NCBI RefSeq assembly: GCF_022458865.1
Contig: NZ_JAJNMU010000005.1
Coordinates: 186,001 to 250,000 of the forward strand
DNA length: 64,000 nucleotides
Source: Paenibacillus periandrae
Lineage (GTDB): Bacteria; Bacillota; Bacilli; Paenibacillales; NBRC-103111
Reading direction: 5' to 3'
Part shown: positions 50,798 through 60,072 of the stretch, one piece after another
Layout of the letters: every line of letters begins with the position of its first letter
Position numbering within the stretch: the first letter of the stretch is position 1
Translations under genes and position numbers: made by a program
Notes under the pieces: generated by a model
What the model was told of the DNA's origin: nothing
What the model saw: only the letters and a program-made list of their open reading frames with translations
The model's database searches: none

Positions 50798-52453
50798 TTA
50801 CTTTTTGGACTTGAACTGTGTGTAGGCCTGCTGGTAAATGTCCAGGTAGCGCTTCAGGTTCATTTTATCGAGTGTGGCTAAATAATTGCTCCATTCCTTG
50901 TCGATGTCCAGAGCGCCCGTAACCGTTTTGGCAAAAAATTCGGTCCTGTAGTCCGTTATCGTCTTCTCCAGATTGGCCAGCTCCTCAGCCTGCTCATTGG
51001 TGAAAAAGATCGGTGGCACGATTTTACTCACATCGATTTTGTAAGGAAAATAATTGTCCTTCGTTTCGTTATACAGTATGATTTCAAGCGGGTTCTTAGG
51101 ATCTGCAGCAACGCTTAAACGCCATTCATTCGTTCGCAGCGACGGCCCCGACTGTGCCCAATGAATATTTTGCAGCTTGCCAAACGTCGCAATCGGCTTC
51201 CAGACCGCCTGCTTCCCGTTAAGTCCAAGCTCACCCTGAGCTGGCCGTATCCATTCCTGATCGGGGCGGCCTTGCGTGCTGCGAAGCGTCGCTTCCTCGG
51301 AGAGCAGCAGGTCAGCCAGACGATAGGCGGCAGCCGGATTTTTCGTCTTATTGGTAATAACGAATTGACCTGTGGACACGGCATAAGGGTTATACGAGGT
51401 TGAACGTACACCAGCAGGACCCTTGAGCGGTGGTATCGACACGTAGTCCTTGAACCGCGGGCTGTCAACATCGACAAATACGGTCTGATTTTGCGAAGCA
51501 ATGACTCCCGCTATTGGAATTTCCGGGTTCAAGCCCATTTGCTTCAGCTGGTTCCGATCCTGTGTGAACGATTGCGGGGCAATAAGGCCCTCCGCATACA
51601 GCTTGTTCATATATTTCAAGGCTTCCTTCCACTCCGGTTGGTTATAGGCCACCTGCACCTTGCCATCCTTAACGAAGCGCAGGTTGAAGTCCTTCTCCAG
51701 AAACGACCCGGTCAAAAATAAATCGAGCGTCGAGGACGGTCCGTTCGTAGCGCCTACAAGCGCAATTTCGTCCGGCTTGCCGTTACCATTCGGATCCTTT
51801 TCCTTAAATGCCTTGAGCACCTGATAAAACTCATCGGTTGTGGTTGGCATCTTCAATCCAAGCTTATCCAGCCATGGCTTGTAGATCCACATTTTTTGAC
51901 CAAGCGAACAGTGGTAGCATTCATTGACTTGAGGGACCGAATATATGTTGCCGTCTGGCATCGTCATAAGATCCTTGGCGTAGTCAACCTGCTGGAACAT
52001 CTTTTTCATTTCGACGCCGTATTTATCAATGTAAGGATTCAGCGCAACAAACACGCCGTCTTTTCCGTAAATCGACTGTTGAATCGGAGACACGCTCATA
52101 TTGAGCAGTACATCCGGGTAATCACCGCTGGCCAGCGATACGTTGAGCTTTTCCTGGAACGTTTTTTCCGGAGCAACCTCCCAGTCGATGTGAATGTTCG
52201 TTTTATCCTCCAGCCACTTCGTAAATTCATTGGTGGCAAAGTTTTCGACGATACTGGAGCCCTTGACCATGACTTTGAGTGTTGTCTTTTCCTTCGTGAT
52301 CGGGAATACACCCGCTTCTGTCACCTGATCGCTACCGCCCACCTCCTTATTGCCAGCTGCATTGCCTTCCGGCTTATTCGGAGCTGAGCAAGCGCTTGCA
52401 AGCAGAGCCAATGAGGTTGTTACAGAAAGTAACACGGTTAATCTTTTTTTCAT
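50798..52453 (-). CDS. LplA-type sugar-binding lipoprotein
   Basis: 551 residues. Lipobox LASAC (Cys22) in a typical signal; linker to about residue 45. KLNVSLASGDYPDVLLNMSV, KPWLDKLGLKMPTTTDEFYQ and LKAFKEKDPNGNGKPDEIAL are LplA signatures, the last resembling a calcium-binding loop. Last gene of the response-regulator/kinase/permease operon, 17 bases after the YtcP-type permease. It likely binds uronate-type oligosaccharides released by the PL6 lyase; this is context-based. ATG after AAAGGGGAG. Confidence 0.88.
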   Translation of the reverse strand: MKKRLTVLLSVTTSLALLASACSAPNKPEGNAAGNKEVGGSDQVTEAGVFPITKEKTTLKVMVKGSSIVENFATNEFTKWLEDKTNIHIDWEVAPEKTFQEKLNVSLASGDYPDVLLNMSVSPIQQSIYGKDGVFVALNPYIDKYGVEMKKMFQQVDYAKDLMTMPDGNIYSVPQVNECYHCSLGQKMWIYKPWLDKLGLKMPTTTDEFYQVLKAFKEKDPNGNGKPDEIALVGATNGPSSTLDLFLTGSFLEKDFNLRFVKDGKVQVAYNQPEWKEALKYMNKLYAEGLIAPQSFTQDRNQLKQMGLNPEIPIAGVIASQNQTVFVDVDSPRFKDYVSIPPLKGPAGVRSTSYNPYAVSTGQFVITNKTKNPAAAYRLADLLLSEEATLRSTQGRPDQEWIRPAQGELGLNGKQAVWKPIATFGKLQNIHWAQSGPSLRTNEWRLSVAADPKNPLEIILYNETKDNYFPYKIDVSKIVPPIFFTNEQAEELANLEKTITDYRTEFFAKTVTGALDIDKEWSNYLATLDKMNLKRYLDIYQQAYTQFKSKK

Positions 52454-52470
52454 GTACCTATCTCCCCTTT

Positions 52471-53364
52471 TTAACCTTTTAGCGATCCGATCATCATCCC
52501 TTTAACAAAATGCCGTTGAATGAATGGATAAATAATTAAAACAGGCAGCGTTGAAACCACGATCAATGAAAATTTCAGCAGCTCCCGCAAGCCTTCCTTC
52601 GCCGCCTGATCGGCAAGATCGGTAATCATGGACGCATCCACCTCGTTTTGCACAAGAATGTCACGCAGCACCAGCTGTATCGGGTACAGCTCCTGATGCT
52701 TCAAATACAACAGCGCATTAAAATATTGATTCCAGTGGCCCACCGCATAAAATAAGGAAATCACCGCAATGATCGGACCGGACACCGGAATCACAATTTT
52801 ACGTACAAAGGTGAGATCACTGCAGCCGTCCATTTGGGCCGCTTCAAGCAGCTCGTCAGGTATCGTAGTTTGAAAATACGTACGGGCAATAACCATATTC
52901 CATACAGCGAGAGCTCCCGGAATGATCAATGACCAGCGGGTGTCTATCATGCCGAGCCCCTTCACAACCAGATACGATGGAATCAAGCCGCCGGAAAACA
53001 TCATCGTGAATACGAACAGGGCCATAATCACATTGCGCGGCATAAAATCCTTGCGGGATAGCGGATAGGCTGCGATTAACGTAATGAGCACATTGATCAC
53101 TGTACCGACTACCGTATAAAATACCGAGTTCAAGAAGCTCGAACCGATCAGTCGGTGCTTGAACACTGCCTCATACCCCGCAAGTGTTGGTTCCACCGGA
53201 TACAGCCAAACCTTGCCGGAAACAACCGCCGAGGATGAGCTGAAGGAAGCACTAACAATATAGACAAGCGGATATAAAATCGTAATTGTAAAAATAAACA
53301 GAATGATGTAATTGACGATCGTAAATATTCGGTCATCTGTACTCTCTCTTATCGTTCCAGTCAT
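52471..53364 (-). CDS. Carbohydrate ABC permease (YtcP/LplC type)
   Basis: 297 residues and six hydrophobic segments. ILYPLVYIVSASFSSSSAVV begins the family pattern, LEAAQMDGCSDLTFVRKIVI is the EAA loop, and HFVKGMMIGSLKG the C-terminus as in YtcP. Follows the LplB-type permease after 15 bases and precedes the binding protein. Confidence 0.89.
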   Translation of the reverse strand: MTGTIRESTDDRIFTIVNYIILFIFTITILYPLVYIVSASFSSSSAVVSGKVWLYPVEPTLAGYEAVFKHRLIGSSFLNSVFYTVVGTVINVLITLIAAYPLSRKDFMPRNVIMALFVFTMMFSGGLIPSYLVVKGLGMIDTRWSLIIPGALAVWNMVIARTYFQTTIPDELLEAAQMDGCSDLTFVRKIVIPVSGPIIAVISLFYAVGHWNQYFNALLYLKHQELYPIQLVLRDILVQNEVDASMITDLADQAAKEGLRELLKFSLIVVSTLPVLIIYPFIQRHFVKGMMIGSLKG

Positions 53365-53379
53365 GTATAACGCTCCTTT

Positions 53380-54354
53380 CTACCAGAGACTGGTTTGTCC
53401 CGCTTTTTTGGCTATTCGGTTGACCAGCACGAGCAGAACCAGATTGATCACTGATTTAAACAATCCGATTGCAGCCGAATAGGAGTAATTAATCGCTGTA
53501 GATGCCAAGCCCACCTTGTATACGAACGTATCGATGACCTCGGAGGCGCTCGTGTTCAGCGGATTTTGCAGCAGCAGGATTTTCTCGAAGCCGACATCCA
53601 GCACATGGCCGGTGTTCATAATCAGCAAAATAACGGCTACCGGCATTATGCCTGGCAGATCGATATGCCACATCCGTTGTATTTTGTTCGCTCCATCCAC
53701 GACGGATGCCTCATGCAGTGCAGGATCAACGGCCGCAAGCGCAGCCAGATAGACGATGCAGGAAAACCCGACGTTCTGCCAAATACCGGACCAGACAAAG
53801 ATATGCGAAAACCACTCCGGTATGCCCATAAAGTTGATGGTCGGCAGCCCGATATATCTCATCAGCGTGTTAATGAGTCCGATACGCGGGTCCATCATCT
53901 GCAGCACGATCCCGACCATGACGACGACGGAAATAAAATGCGGCGCATACGTGATCATCTGTACGGACTTTTTAAAAAATCTGGAATTCACATAATTCAG
54001 GCTTAGCGCCAAAATGATTGGAAACGGGAACCCGGCAACCAAGCTGTAAAAGCTCAGCAGCAATGTGTTTTGCATAATCCGTACAAATTCATAGGACTCA
54101 AAAAAACGATAAAAATATTTGAGACCCACCCATTCGCTGGCCCAGATTCCTTTGGTTGGAATGTAATTTTTGAAGGCAATAATAGCCCCGTACATCGGAA
54201 CATACTTGAAAATGATTAAATAAATAATCGGAAGCAGCATGAGCAGATACAATTGCCAGCGGCTGGACATGTTCTTGCGCAATCTGGTCATGAGACTGTC
54301 CTTTTTCAAGAAAGCAACTGGTCGGGTGTTGGTTCGATTGGCTGATGCTTCCAT
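53380..54354 (-). CDS. Carbohydrate ABC permease (LplB type)
   Basis: 324 residues. Basic N-terminal tail, then FKYVPMYGAIIAFKNYIPTK, six membrane segments, EAA-type loop LHEASVVDGANKIQRMWHID. ATG at 54354 follows AAGGAGGG; the open frame to 54447 lacks a start signal. It starts 125 bases after the kinase gene stop. With the YtcP-type partner and two LplA-type binding proteins it forms the oligosaccharide importer; the ATPase is elsewhere. Confidence 0.9.
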   Translation of the reverse strand: MEASANRTNTRPVAFLKKDSLMTRLRKNMSSRWQLYLLMLLPIIYLIIFKYVPMYGAIIAFKNYIPTKGIWASEWVGLKYFYRFFESYEFVRIMQNTLLLSFYSLVAGFPFPIILALSLNYVNSRFFKKSVQMITYAPHFISVVVMVGIVLQMMDPRIGLINTLMRYIGLPTINFMGIPEWFSHIFVWSGIWQNVGFSCIVYLAALAAVDPALHEASVVDGANKIQRMWHIDLPGIMPVAVILLIMNTGHVLDVGFEKILLLQNPLNTSASEVIDTFVYKVGLASTAINYSYSAAIGLFKSVINLVLLVLVNRIAKKAGQTSLW

Positions 54355-54479
54355 AAATCCCTCCTTCTTTCGATAACGAATGCTTTTGTTTGAGCTGGTC
54401 TTTCTTATACACAGCATACGAAATTGCGTATCCAGGAGCATGCTCATAATTTGTGCTGCTATGACTTTTTTTGCGATGG

Positions 54480-56285
54480 CTATGCTCGGGAGCTTGCGAT
54501 GGTTGGAGCATTGGAGGCGGGCATGCGGATGGTCACCGTAGTACCCTCGCCTTTCGTGCTTTGCACGGTAAGCCCGTACTGCGCTCCGAACACCATCTGT
54601 ATCCGGTTGTGTACATTTATAAGTCCAATGCTTCCTTCGGAGGCAGTCTGAGATCCCGACTTCTCTTCATGGCTGCGCAGCAACCGTTCGTTCAGCCTGA
54701 ACAATGTGTCCGGCTCCATGCCGCAGCCATTATCCGTTACCGTCACACAAAAATCCACGGAATCCTGCCAAGCGTCGATCACAATCGTATGAGAATCGTC
54801 GATACCCTCCTGAAACGCATGCTTGAACACATTTTCAATCAAGGGCTGCAGCGTTAGCCGAACCATATTGTTCAGCAGCCAATCCGGGTGTATGCGAACG
54901 TCAATTTCAAAATCGCGCTGAATCCGGTATTTCATAATCGCCATAAAATAAAGCACATGCTTCAGCTCATTGGCGACTGTAATTTGCTCCAGATCGGTGC
55001 GGATCGAATACCGCAGCATATAGGATAGGGAACGGACGATGTCCTTGATTTCCCCTGACTTCTGGATAACGGCATAGCAAATAATAATTTCCAGCGTGTT
55101 GTACAAAAAGTGCGGGTTGATTTGCAGCTGCAGCGACTGAAATTCAGCAAGCTGGCGCTTTAATAAATTTTCCTGATTATGCAGCTCCGTTTCATACACG
55201 CGTTCCACCAGCTCCTCCAGTCGGGCTACCATCGTGTTATAGCTGGATATGAGCTGATCCATCTCATCTCGACTTCCTGTCAGCGGCACTCTCGTCCACT
55301 GCCCTCTTTCTGTCTGCCGCATCCCGCTTTCCAGCAAACGGACCGGACGGATGATCGATTGTCCGAATCGATACGCTAGCAGCGAAGCTAATGCCAGGGT
55401 CAGGATACCCACGATAATCGTCGTCTGGCGCAGATCGGAGATCGGCTGGCGCTGCTCATCAAGTGACATGCTGGCTACAAGCGTCCACCCCGAATACTCC
55501 GATTTGCGACTGAAAAACACACGTCCTGGCTCTCCTGGCAGCTCGAAGGTCTGATCCATATTGGCCTCCACCGCTTGGTATTGATTTCCGTCCAGCTGCT
55601 TGCCGATACGCTGCGAATCAGGATGATATAAGATTTTGCCTCGCTCATTGACGATGAAGAAGTATCCCGATTTTCCGAGCTTGATGCCCTTCCAAAGTGT
55701 ATTCAGCTCTCCAATCCGCAGCTCGAAGCCCATCATGCCCTTGAACGATTTGGAGGAGGTTCTGTCGCCCAACTGACGCACAAGTGTGAGATGGCCATCC
55801 AGAAATCCAGAATCCCGAATCATCAGCTTTCCATTTAACGCTGTGTCCTCCTTAAGCTGATCCACGTATTCTTCAAAGCCTTTATAATTAAACGAGACGA
55901 TGTGAATATTGAAATCCGTTGCCCGAAAGCCGTTATAGCCCACGATGTAGGTCATCGAAATTTCCGGATTGTTGATCAGAACCGATTGGAACACACCTGT
56001 TTTGATCGCATTTTCGGCTGTATAGAAGTTGGAGCCCCTTGGAAGATCCAACGTTTCCTTCACTAACGGAGAAGTAAGAATCGAAACTGTGGCTCGCTCA
56101 TAATTTTTCAAAAACAGATCCGTTTCGTGAACCACATTATCAACAATTTGCGTGAGCAGTCCTTCGTATTGGTTCTCCAGCTCGCTCGCCGAGCGCCAAT
56201 ATCCGGTGAATGCCACACTGATCAAGGTGAATGCAATAATAATGACAAAATAAATATAAATTTTACGCCCCAAACTTTTTTTCAT
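54480..56285 (-). CDS. Sensor histidine kinase (YesM-like)
   Basis: 601 residues. Membrane segments at about 10-30 and 290-310 flank a double-Cache-like extracellular domain, with HAMP about 312-365 (RPVRLLESGMRQTERGQW). Phospho-acceptor His392 in LQLQINPHFLYNTLEIIICY, ATPase domain with QPLIENVFKHAFQEG and VTDNGCGMEPDTL. ATG overlaps the response regulator stop by one base (TAATG), so translation is coupled and the regulator is made first. Signal probably a pectin or glycan fragment, inferred from the lyase. Confidence 0.88.
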   Translation of the reverse strand: MKKSLGRKIYIYFVIIIAFTLISVAFTGYWRSASELENQYEGLLTQIVDNVVHETDLFLKNYERATVSILTSPLVKETLDLPRGSNFYTAENAIKTGVFQSVLINNPEISMTYIVGYNGFRATDFNIHIVSFNYKGFEEYVDQLKEDTALNGKLMIRDSGFLDGHLTLVRQLGDRTSSKSFKGMMGFELRIGELNTLWKGIKLGKSGYFFIVNERGKILYHPDSQRIGKQLDGNQYQAVEANMDQTFELPGEPGRVFFSRKSEYSGWTLVASMSLDEQRQPISDLRQTTIIVGILTLALASLLAYRFGQSIIRPVRLLESGMRQTERGQWTRVPLTGSRDEMDQLISSYNTMVARLEELVERVYETELHNQENLLKRQLAEFQSLQLQINPHFLYNTLEIIICYAVIQKSGEIKDIVRSLSYMLRYSIRTDLEQITVANELKHVLYFMAIMKYRIQRDFEIDVRIHPDWLLNNMVRLTLQPLIENVFKHAFQEGIDDSHTIVIDAWQDSVDFCVTVTDNGCGMEPDTLFRLNERLLRSHEEKSGSQTASEGSIGLINVHNRIQMVFGAQYGLTVQSTKGEGTTVTIRMPASNAPTIASSRA

Positions 56286-57307
56286 TACTGGATCCCCAGC
56301 AAAGCGCGATATTCGGTAGGTGAATAACCGGTTGATTTCTTAAAGGTTCTGGAAAAATGGGGATAGCTGTCATAGCCGATCTCGCCGACAATATCAATGA
56401 TCTTGTGATGCGGAACAGCAAGCAGCTGCTTCGCCTTCTCCATTCGTTTGCGCAAGCGATATTGAACAAAGGTTTCATTCGTTTTTTTCTTGAAATAGTG
56501 GCTGAAATAGGTTGGCGTAATACCCAATCGCTCGGCAACCCGGTCAAGCGTAAGGTTCTCATCGAACAGATTCGCATCGATATAACAGAGAGCCGCTTCA
56601 AGTACATTGATCGTTTCGTGATTACGTTGTGAGCCCAATTGCTGAAGCCAAGCGGCTATCTCCGATTGGAACCGCTCGTAAGTCAACGCAGGCTCGGCAT
56701 TGGTTGCCATCCATGATTCCGTTTCAAATTGATACACGCCACGGGCATTCAGCTTTCTGGCGAGCAGCATCATACCGTCAAACACCCTCTGGCGCAGATG
56801 AGCACCTGTAACGCCCACCAATAGCTCATCCTTGCCCTGCGCGAGCAGCTCTTGTACGCGTATCCGATCCAGCATCCATATGGATTGTTCCAATTGATCG
56901 ATCCATCGCTCCAAATCGGCATAAGAAAATACCGGGGCCTCCCGTTCTGCAAGCAGCTTATCCAGCACTGGAAAAAGCTCGATTTCGGTGATCGGCTTCA
57001 GCAAATATTCCTTGGCTCCATAGGACATGCTTTTTTGAGCATAAGCAAAGTCCCCATGGCCCGACAAAACCACAATTTGTGTGGACAGCTTATGCAGCTG
57101 GACTTGTCTGCACAGCTCCAAACCGTCCATTCGAGGCATCCGAATATCGGTTAGCAGTACATCGGGCGGATTCGATACCATCTGCGATAGTGCCTTCACA
57201 CTATCCGTAAACGTCTGAATATCGTGTAATTGCTTGTATTCTCCAATTAACGCTTTCAATCCGATTCCGATAATCGGCTCGTCATCAACGACAAAGATAG
57301 TAGCCAT
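56285..57307 (-). CDS. Response regulator, REC plus AraC-type output (YesN-like)
   Basis: 340 residues, short for a YesN-type protein (no long middle region). REC domain with VDDE, Asp54 in LLTDIRMPRMDGLEL and Lys in YLLKPIT. AraC domain at the C-terminus (ENLTLDRVAERLGITPTYFS, then HKIIDIVGEIGYDSYPHFSR). ATG at 57307 follows GGAGGGAAC. The proposed operator, paired TCAAAATCG-type repeats, lies upstream of its own gene, the PL6 gene and the binding-protein/GH95 genes. Confidence 0.89.
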   Translation of the reverse strand: MATIFVVDDEPIIGIGLKALIGEYKQLHDIQTFTDSVKALSQMVSNPPDVLLTDIRMPRMDGLELCRQVQLHKLSTQIVVLSGHGDFAYAQKSMSYGAKEYLLKPITEIELFPVLDKLLAEREAPVFSYADLERWIDQLEQSIWMLDRIRVQELLAQGKDELLVGVTGAHLRQRVFDGMMLLARKLNARGVYQFETESWMATNAEPALTYERFQSEIAAWLQQLGSQRNHETINVLEAALCYIDANLFDENLTLDRVAERLGITPTYFSHYFKKKTNETFVQYRLRKRMEKAKQLLAVPHHKIIDIVGEIGYDSYPHFSRTFKKSTGYSPTEYRALLGIQ

Positions 57308-57365
57308 TTGTGTTCCCTCCATCCTTATCGTCATTATCCGATGAATGGCTGTCATTTGGGTATCG

Positions 57366-57394
57366 TCAAAACCTCAAAAGGGTCATCAAAATCG
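57366..57394 (-). promoter_or_regulatory. Paired repeats, candidate response-regulator site 2
   Basis: TCAAAACCT (57366) and TCAAAATCG (57386), 20 bases start to start, between the PL6 terminator and the response-regulator gene. An extra TCAAAAGGG lies at 57374. The downstream half TCATCAAAATCGA is identical to that at 59881-59909. Confidence 0.62.
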
Positions 57395-57397
57395 AAA

Positions 57398-57419
57398 GTC
57401 CGTTCACGGAGGAACGGAC
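57398..57419 (-). terminator. Terminator of the PL6 lyase gene
   Basis: GTCCGTTC / GAACGGAC arms around CTCCGT on the minus strand, followed by TTTCGATTTT. It starts 41 bases after the stop codon. Confidence 0.7.
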
Positions 57420-57459
57420 CTTCAGTTCACATCTCTATACTCGGCTTACACACCTAGCC

Positions 57460-59787
57460 CTATGGGGCGTTCGTTCCTACCTCGGAAGGCGATAGCTGAT
57501 GAACGACAGGAATAGCGGTTGAGGCGGAATATTCGTCCGCACCCACATCGTTTATGGAACGGGTTTCTCCATCCATGTCCGTGGTGACGTACGTATAGCT
57601 GCCAACTGCAGAGTTAATCGCGGCTGTGCTGGTGGATGATAGCTTTTGCAGCCCGTTAAAAGTTCTGAACAACGGGTCAGCAAGACGGATTTCACCAGTC
57701 GTTCTTGATTTATTGTTCAAGGTGCTGCCATAACCGATATTGCCTTCGAACACGGTATTCGTCGTAGCCGCTTCATTATAGAGCGTTCCTGTTGAATTTT
57801 TCACAATATTGTTAGCCACCTTGACGTCCTCTGGAGCATAGGTTTTACCCGATCCGACGATGATTCCCGAGGTGCTGTTCACTATCGTATTGTTGACGAC
57901 CTGTGCGCGATAAACCTTCCATTGTGCCGTTAACTGTGTCGGTGTCGGATTCGGCGGATAACCACCCGTTCCGCCATCAAAGCTACCGCTGTCGATGATG
58001 ATTGCGCTTTGTGTCAGATTTTCCATGTAATTGTTGTAGATCTTATGATCGTTGCCGTAAATTCGGATTCCTGCCTCCTCGGTTTCAACCCCGTCTCCAA
58101 GAAAGAAGTTGCCGTAGAAGCTGTTGCTGTGGCCGTGTCTGGACGTCAGCCCACCCTTAGAGGTTTTAAACGTATTATACCGGACTATGTTGTTGCTGCT
58201 TTTGACCGATACGATTTCCGGCTCACCGTCACAGTTCTCAAACAGATTGTACTGGATCGTGTTATACCCGTTGGACAACGAAATTCCGGACAATCCCAAA
58301 CGTATCGTTTCCTTGCCGTTCGCTACCCAGGGACCGACATCGTGGAAATAGTTGTATTCGATCGTATCATACTGCGAAATATTGCCGTTGCCATCGCCCT
58401 CATACGCAATGAGCGGAGCCGTATCCTTCTTTCCGCCAAAATCATTGTGGTCGATCCGGTTATGATGGCTGTTCACACCCCTGACCTGAACCCACATCGA
58501 ATTGGTACCACTCTCTGATAAAGCAAACAAATTGCGTGTCAGCCTTATATTGTTCGATCCGTCCAAAATAACAGCCGATTTGTCAAACGATGCGTTCGTT
58601 GAGCTGCCTGGCTGCGTAAATTTCAGTCCTTCGAGGGTCACATAAGACGAGTTCTGCACATAAAAAAATGCACCGCCATTAATAATTGCTTGACCCTGAT
58701 TCGCCGCAATAAGCTTGATCGGGCTGCTGGCTGTACCGTTTTTACCAGCAATCTGGATCGGGCCTGAAGCCGAGTAGTTGCCATTCGCCAGTACAATCGT
58801 TGTGCCTGCAGACGCATTACTAATCGCGGTCGCCAATTGGACCGCCGTCGACACGTTCACCACACCTGTACTCGCTTCACTGTGCCCATATATTTCAACC
58901 TCGCTGTAGCTGTTCCATGTGCTGCTCGAATTACCATGGCCAACAATTCGCACATAACGGGCATTCGACACATCGGGGAAATCAAATGTCTGCAGGGCAT
59001 CACTCAAGCTGCTGGTCACATTGGACCGCGCCGTTGTAAACGTCACATTATCTGCAGATGTCTGTATATCGAAGGTAAAGGTTCTTGCAGCGCCGTTAAA
59101 AGGAGCCAGCTTGATATAAGCTACCGTCTTGTTGGACCCCAAATCGTATTGGATCCATTGACCATCACCGTTGCTCGACCAACGGGTCGCTGTATTCCCG
59201 TCCACTGTATTAGCCGGAATGTTGCCGTCATTGCCGCTATCGCTGATCGAAGCTGCAGGGACCGTCAATTTGACGTCTACTGCTGCATTGTTTGCCGATG
59301 CGTCTCCGTAAATCTCCACTTCCGTGTAGCTGTTCCACGCATTCACAGAGTTGCCGTGCCCGATAATTTTCACATAACGAACCGGATCTACATCCGTAAA
59401 ATCAAAGGTTTGCAGGCTTGCACTCAAGCTGCTCGTGACGTTAGAGCGCACTGTCGTAAAGGTTACATTGTCCGTGGAGGTTTGAATATCAAAGGTCGAT
59501 GTGCGTGTATCACCGTTCAAAAAGGCCATTTTTACATAAGCCAGCTTCTTGAGGTCTGTCCCCAAATCAAACTGAATCCATTGCCCATCGCCACTAGCCG
59601 ACCAGCGGGTAGTCAAATTGCCGTCCAGTACATTTTTCGGTTCGTTGCCATCATTGCCGCTTGCCGTTACGTTGGTTATCGGGATGATAAACTTCGCATC
59701 TGCGGCATAAGCGGCGGAGATCGGGAGCATCGTTACCAATAAATAAATGAACACCACCAACGCACAAACTTGTTTACGCTTTACCAT
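57460..59787 (-). CDS. Secreted PL6-family polysaccharide lyase with two discoidin-type modules
   Basis: 775 residues by the preferred start. Signal peptide ends AAYA. Two tandem F5/8-type C (discoidin/CBM32-like) modules of about 135 residues each, nearly duplicate (both hold NVTFTT.RSNVTSSLS), cover about 30-300. A parallel beta-helix of PL6 type follows (about 320-740), with NRIDHNDFGGKK, calcium Glu pair E-x-E and catalytic Lys in DGEPEIVSVKSS, and catalytic Arg in LTSRHGHSN. The Lys-Arg spacing of 21 equals that of chondroitinase B (Lys250/Arg271). Such enzymes cleave alginate or chondroitin-like uronides. ATG at 59787 after AAAAGGG; an earlier ATG at 59805 has no Shine-Dalgarno. A cre-like site precedes it. 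Confidence 0.88.
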   Translation of the reverse strand: MVKRKQVCALVVFIYLLVTMLPISAAYAADAKFIIPITNVTASGNDGNEPKNVLDGNLTTRWSASGDGQWIQFDLGTDLKKLAYVKMAFLNGDTRTSTFDIQTSTDNVTFTTVRSNVTSSLSASLQTFDFTDVDPVRYVKIIGHGNSVNAWNSYTEVEIYGDASANNAAVDVKLTVPAASISDSGNDGNIPANTVDGNTATRWSSNGDGQWIQYDLGSNKTVAYIKLAPFNGAARTFTFDIQTSADNVTFTTARSNVTSSLSDALQTFDFPDVSNARYVRIVGHGNSSSTWNSYSEVEIYGHSEASTGVVNVSTAVQLATAISNASAGTTIVLANGNYSASGPIQIAGKNGTASSPIKLIAANQGQAIINGGAFFYVQNSSYVTLEGLKFTQPGSSTNASFDKSAVILDGSNNIRLTRNLFALSESGTNSMWVQVRGVNSHHNRIDHNDFGGKKDTAPLIAYEGDGNGNISQYDTIEYNYFHDVGPWVANGKETIRLGLSGISLSNGYNTIQYNLFENCDGEPEIVSVKSSNNIVRYNTFKTSKGGLTSRHGHSNSFYGNFFLGDGVETEEAGIRIYGNDHKIYNNYMENLTQSAIIIDSGSFDGGTGGYPPNPTPTQLTAQWKVYRAQVVNNTIVNSTSGIIVGSGKTYAPEDVKVANNIVKNSTGTLYNEAATTNTVFEGNIGYGSTLNNKSRTTGEIRLADPLFRTFNGLQKLSSTSTAAINSAVGSYTYVTTDMDGETRSINDVGADEYSASTAIPVVHQLSPSEVGTNAP

Positions 59788-59808
59788 TGCACACGCCCTT
59801 TTCATTTT

Positions 59809-59822
59809 TTAAAACGCTTTCA
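59809..59822 (-). promoter_or_regulatory. cre-like CcpA site
   Basis: TGAAAGCGTTTTAA on the minus strand matches the cre consensus TGWNANCGNTNWCA at all but one position. It sits 22-35 bases upstream of the PL6 start, where CcpA binding would block transcription in rich sugar. Confidence 0.6.
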
Positions 59823-59828
59823 AATGGT

Positions 59829-59842
59829 TAGAGTGCACTCTA
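59829..59842. promoter_or_regulatory. 14-bp palindrome upstream of the PL6 gene
   Basis: TAGAGTGCACTCTA is a perfect palindrome between the cre-like site and the paired repeats. It may be an operator for an unidentified repressor. Confidence 0.45.
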
Positions 59843-59880
59843 TTGCCATTGTTGCTACAAGCCTATGGAAAAGTAAACCT

Positions 59881-59908
59881 TCAAAATCGAAACAGATCAT
59901 CAAAATCG
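59881..59908 (-). promoter_or_regulatory. Paired repeats, candidate response-regulator site 1
   Basis: Two copies of TCAAAATCG (59881-59889 and 59900-59908), 19 bases start to start, about 95-120 bases upstream of the PL6 start. This is the best copy of the motif found at three promoters. Confidence 0.65.
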
Positions 59909-59982
59909 ATACTGAGGCGTTTATTTTACCAATCACATCGTTATTTTCAGAACAACAACCCGTTGCCATGAAGTCAAGAAAC

Positions 59983-60012
59983 TTGAAACCGCCGTGGCTT
60001 TGCTGATAAAAT
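59983..60012 (+). promoter_or_regulatory. Promoter of the AAA ATPase operon
   Basis: TTGAAA (59983-59988), 18-base spacer, TAAAAT (60007-60012); 61 bases before the gene start. Confidence 0.6.
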
Positions 60013-60072
60013 CATATTAAATTCAAGTTCGAATGGATGATGTTCTTCTTACCCTTTAAGGAGTTGAAGCTA

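Noticed and set aside
58009-59742. Plus-strand ORFs opposite the PL6 gene (for example 58009-58518 and 58837-59742)
   Set aside because: Antisense shadows of the duplicated discoidin and beta-helix coding sequence.
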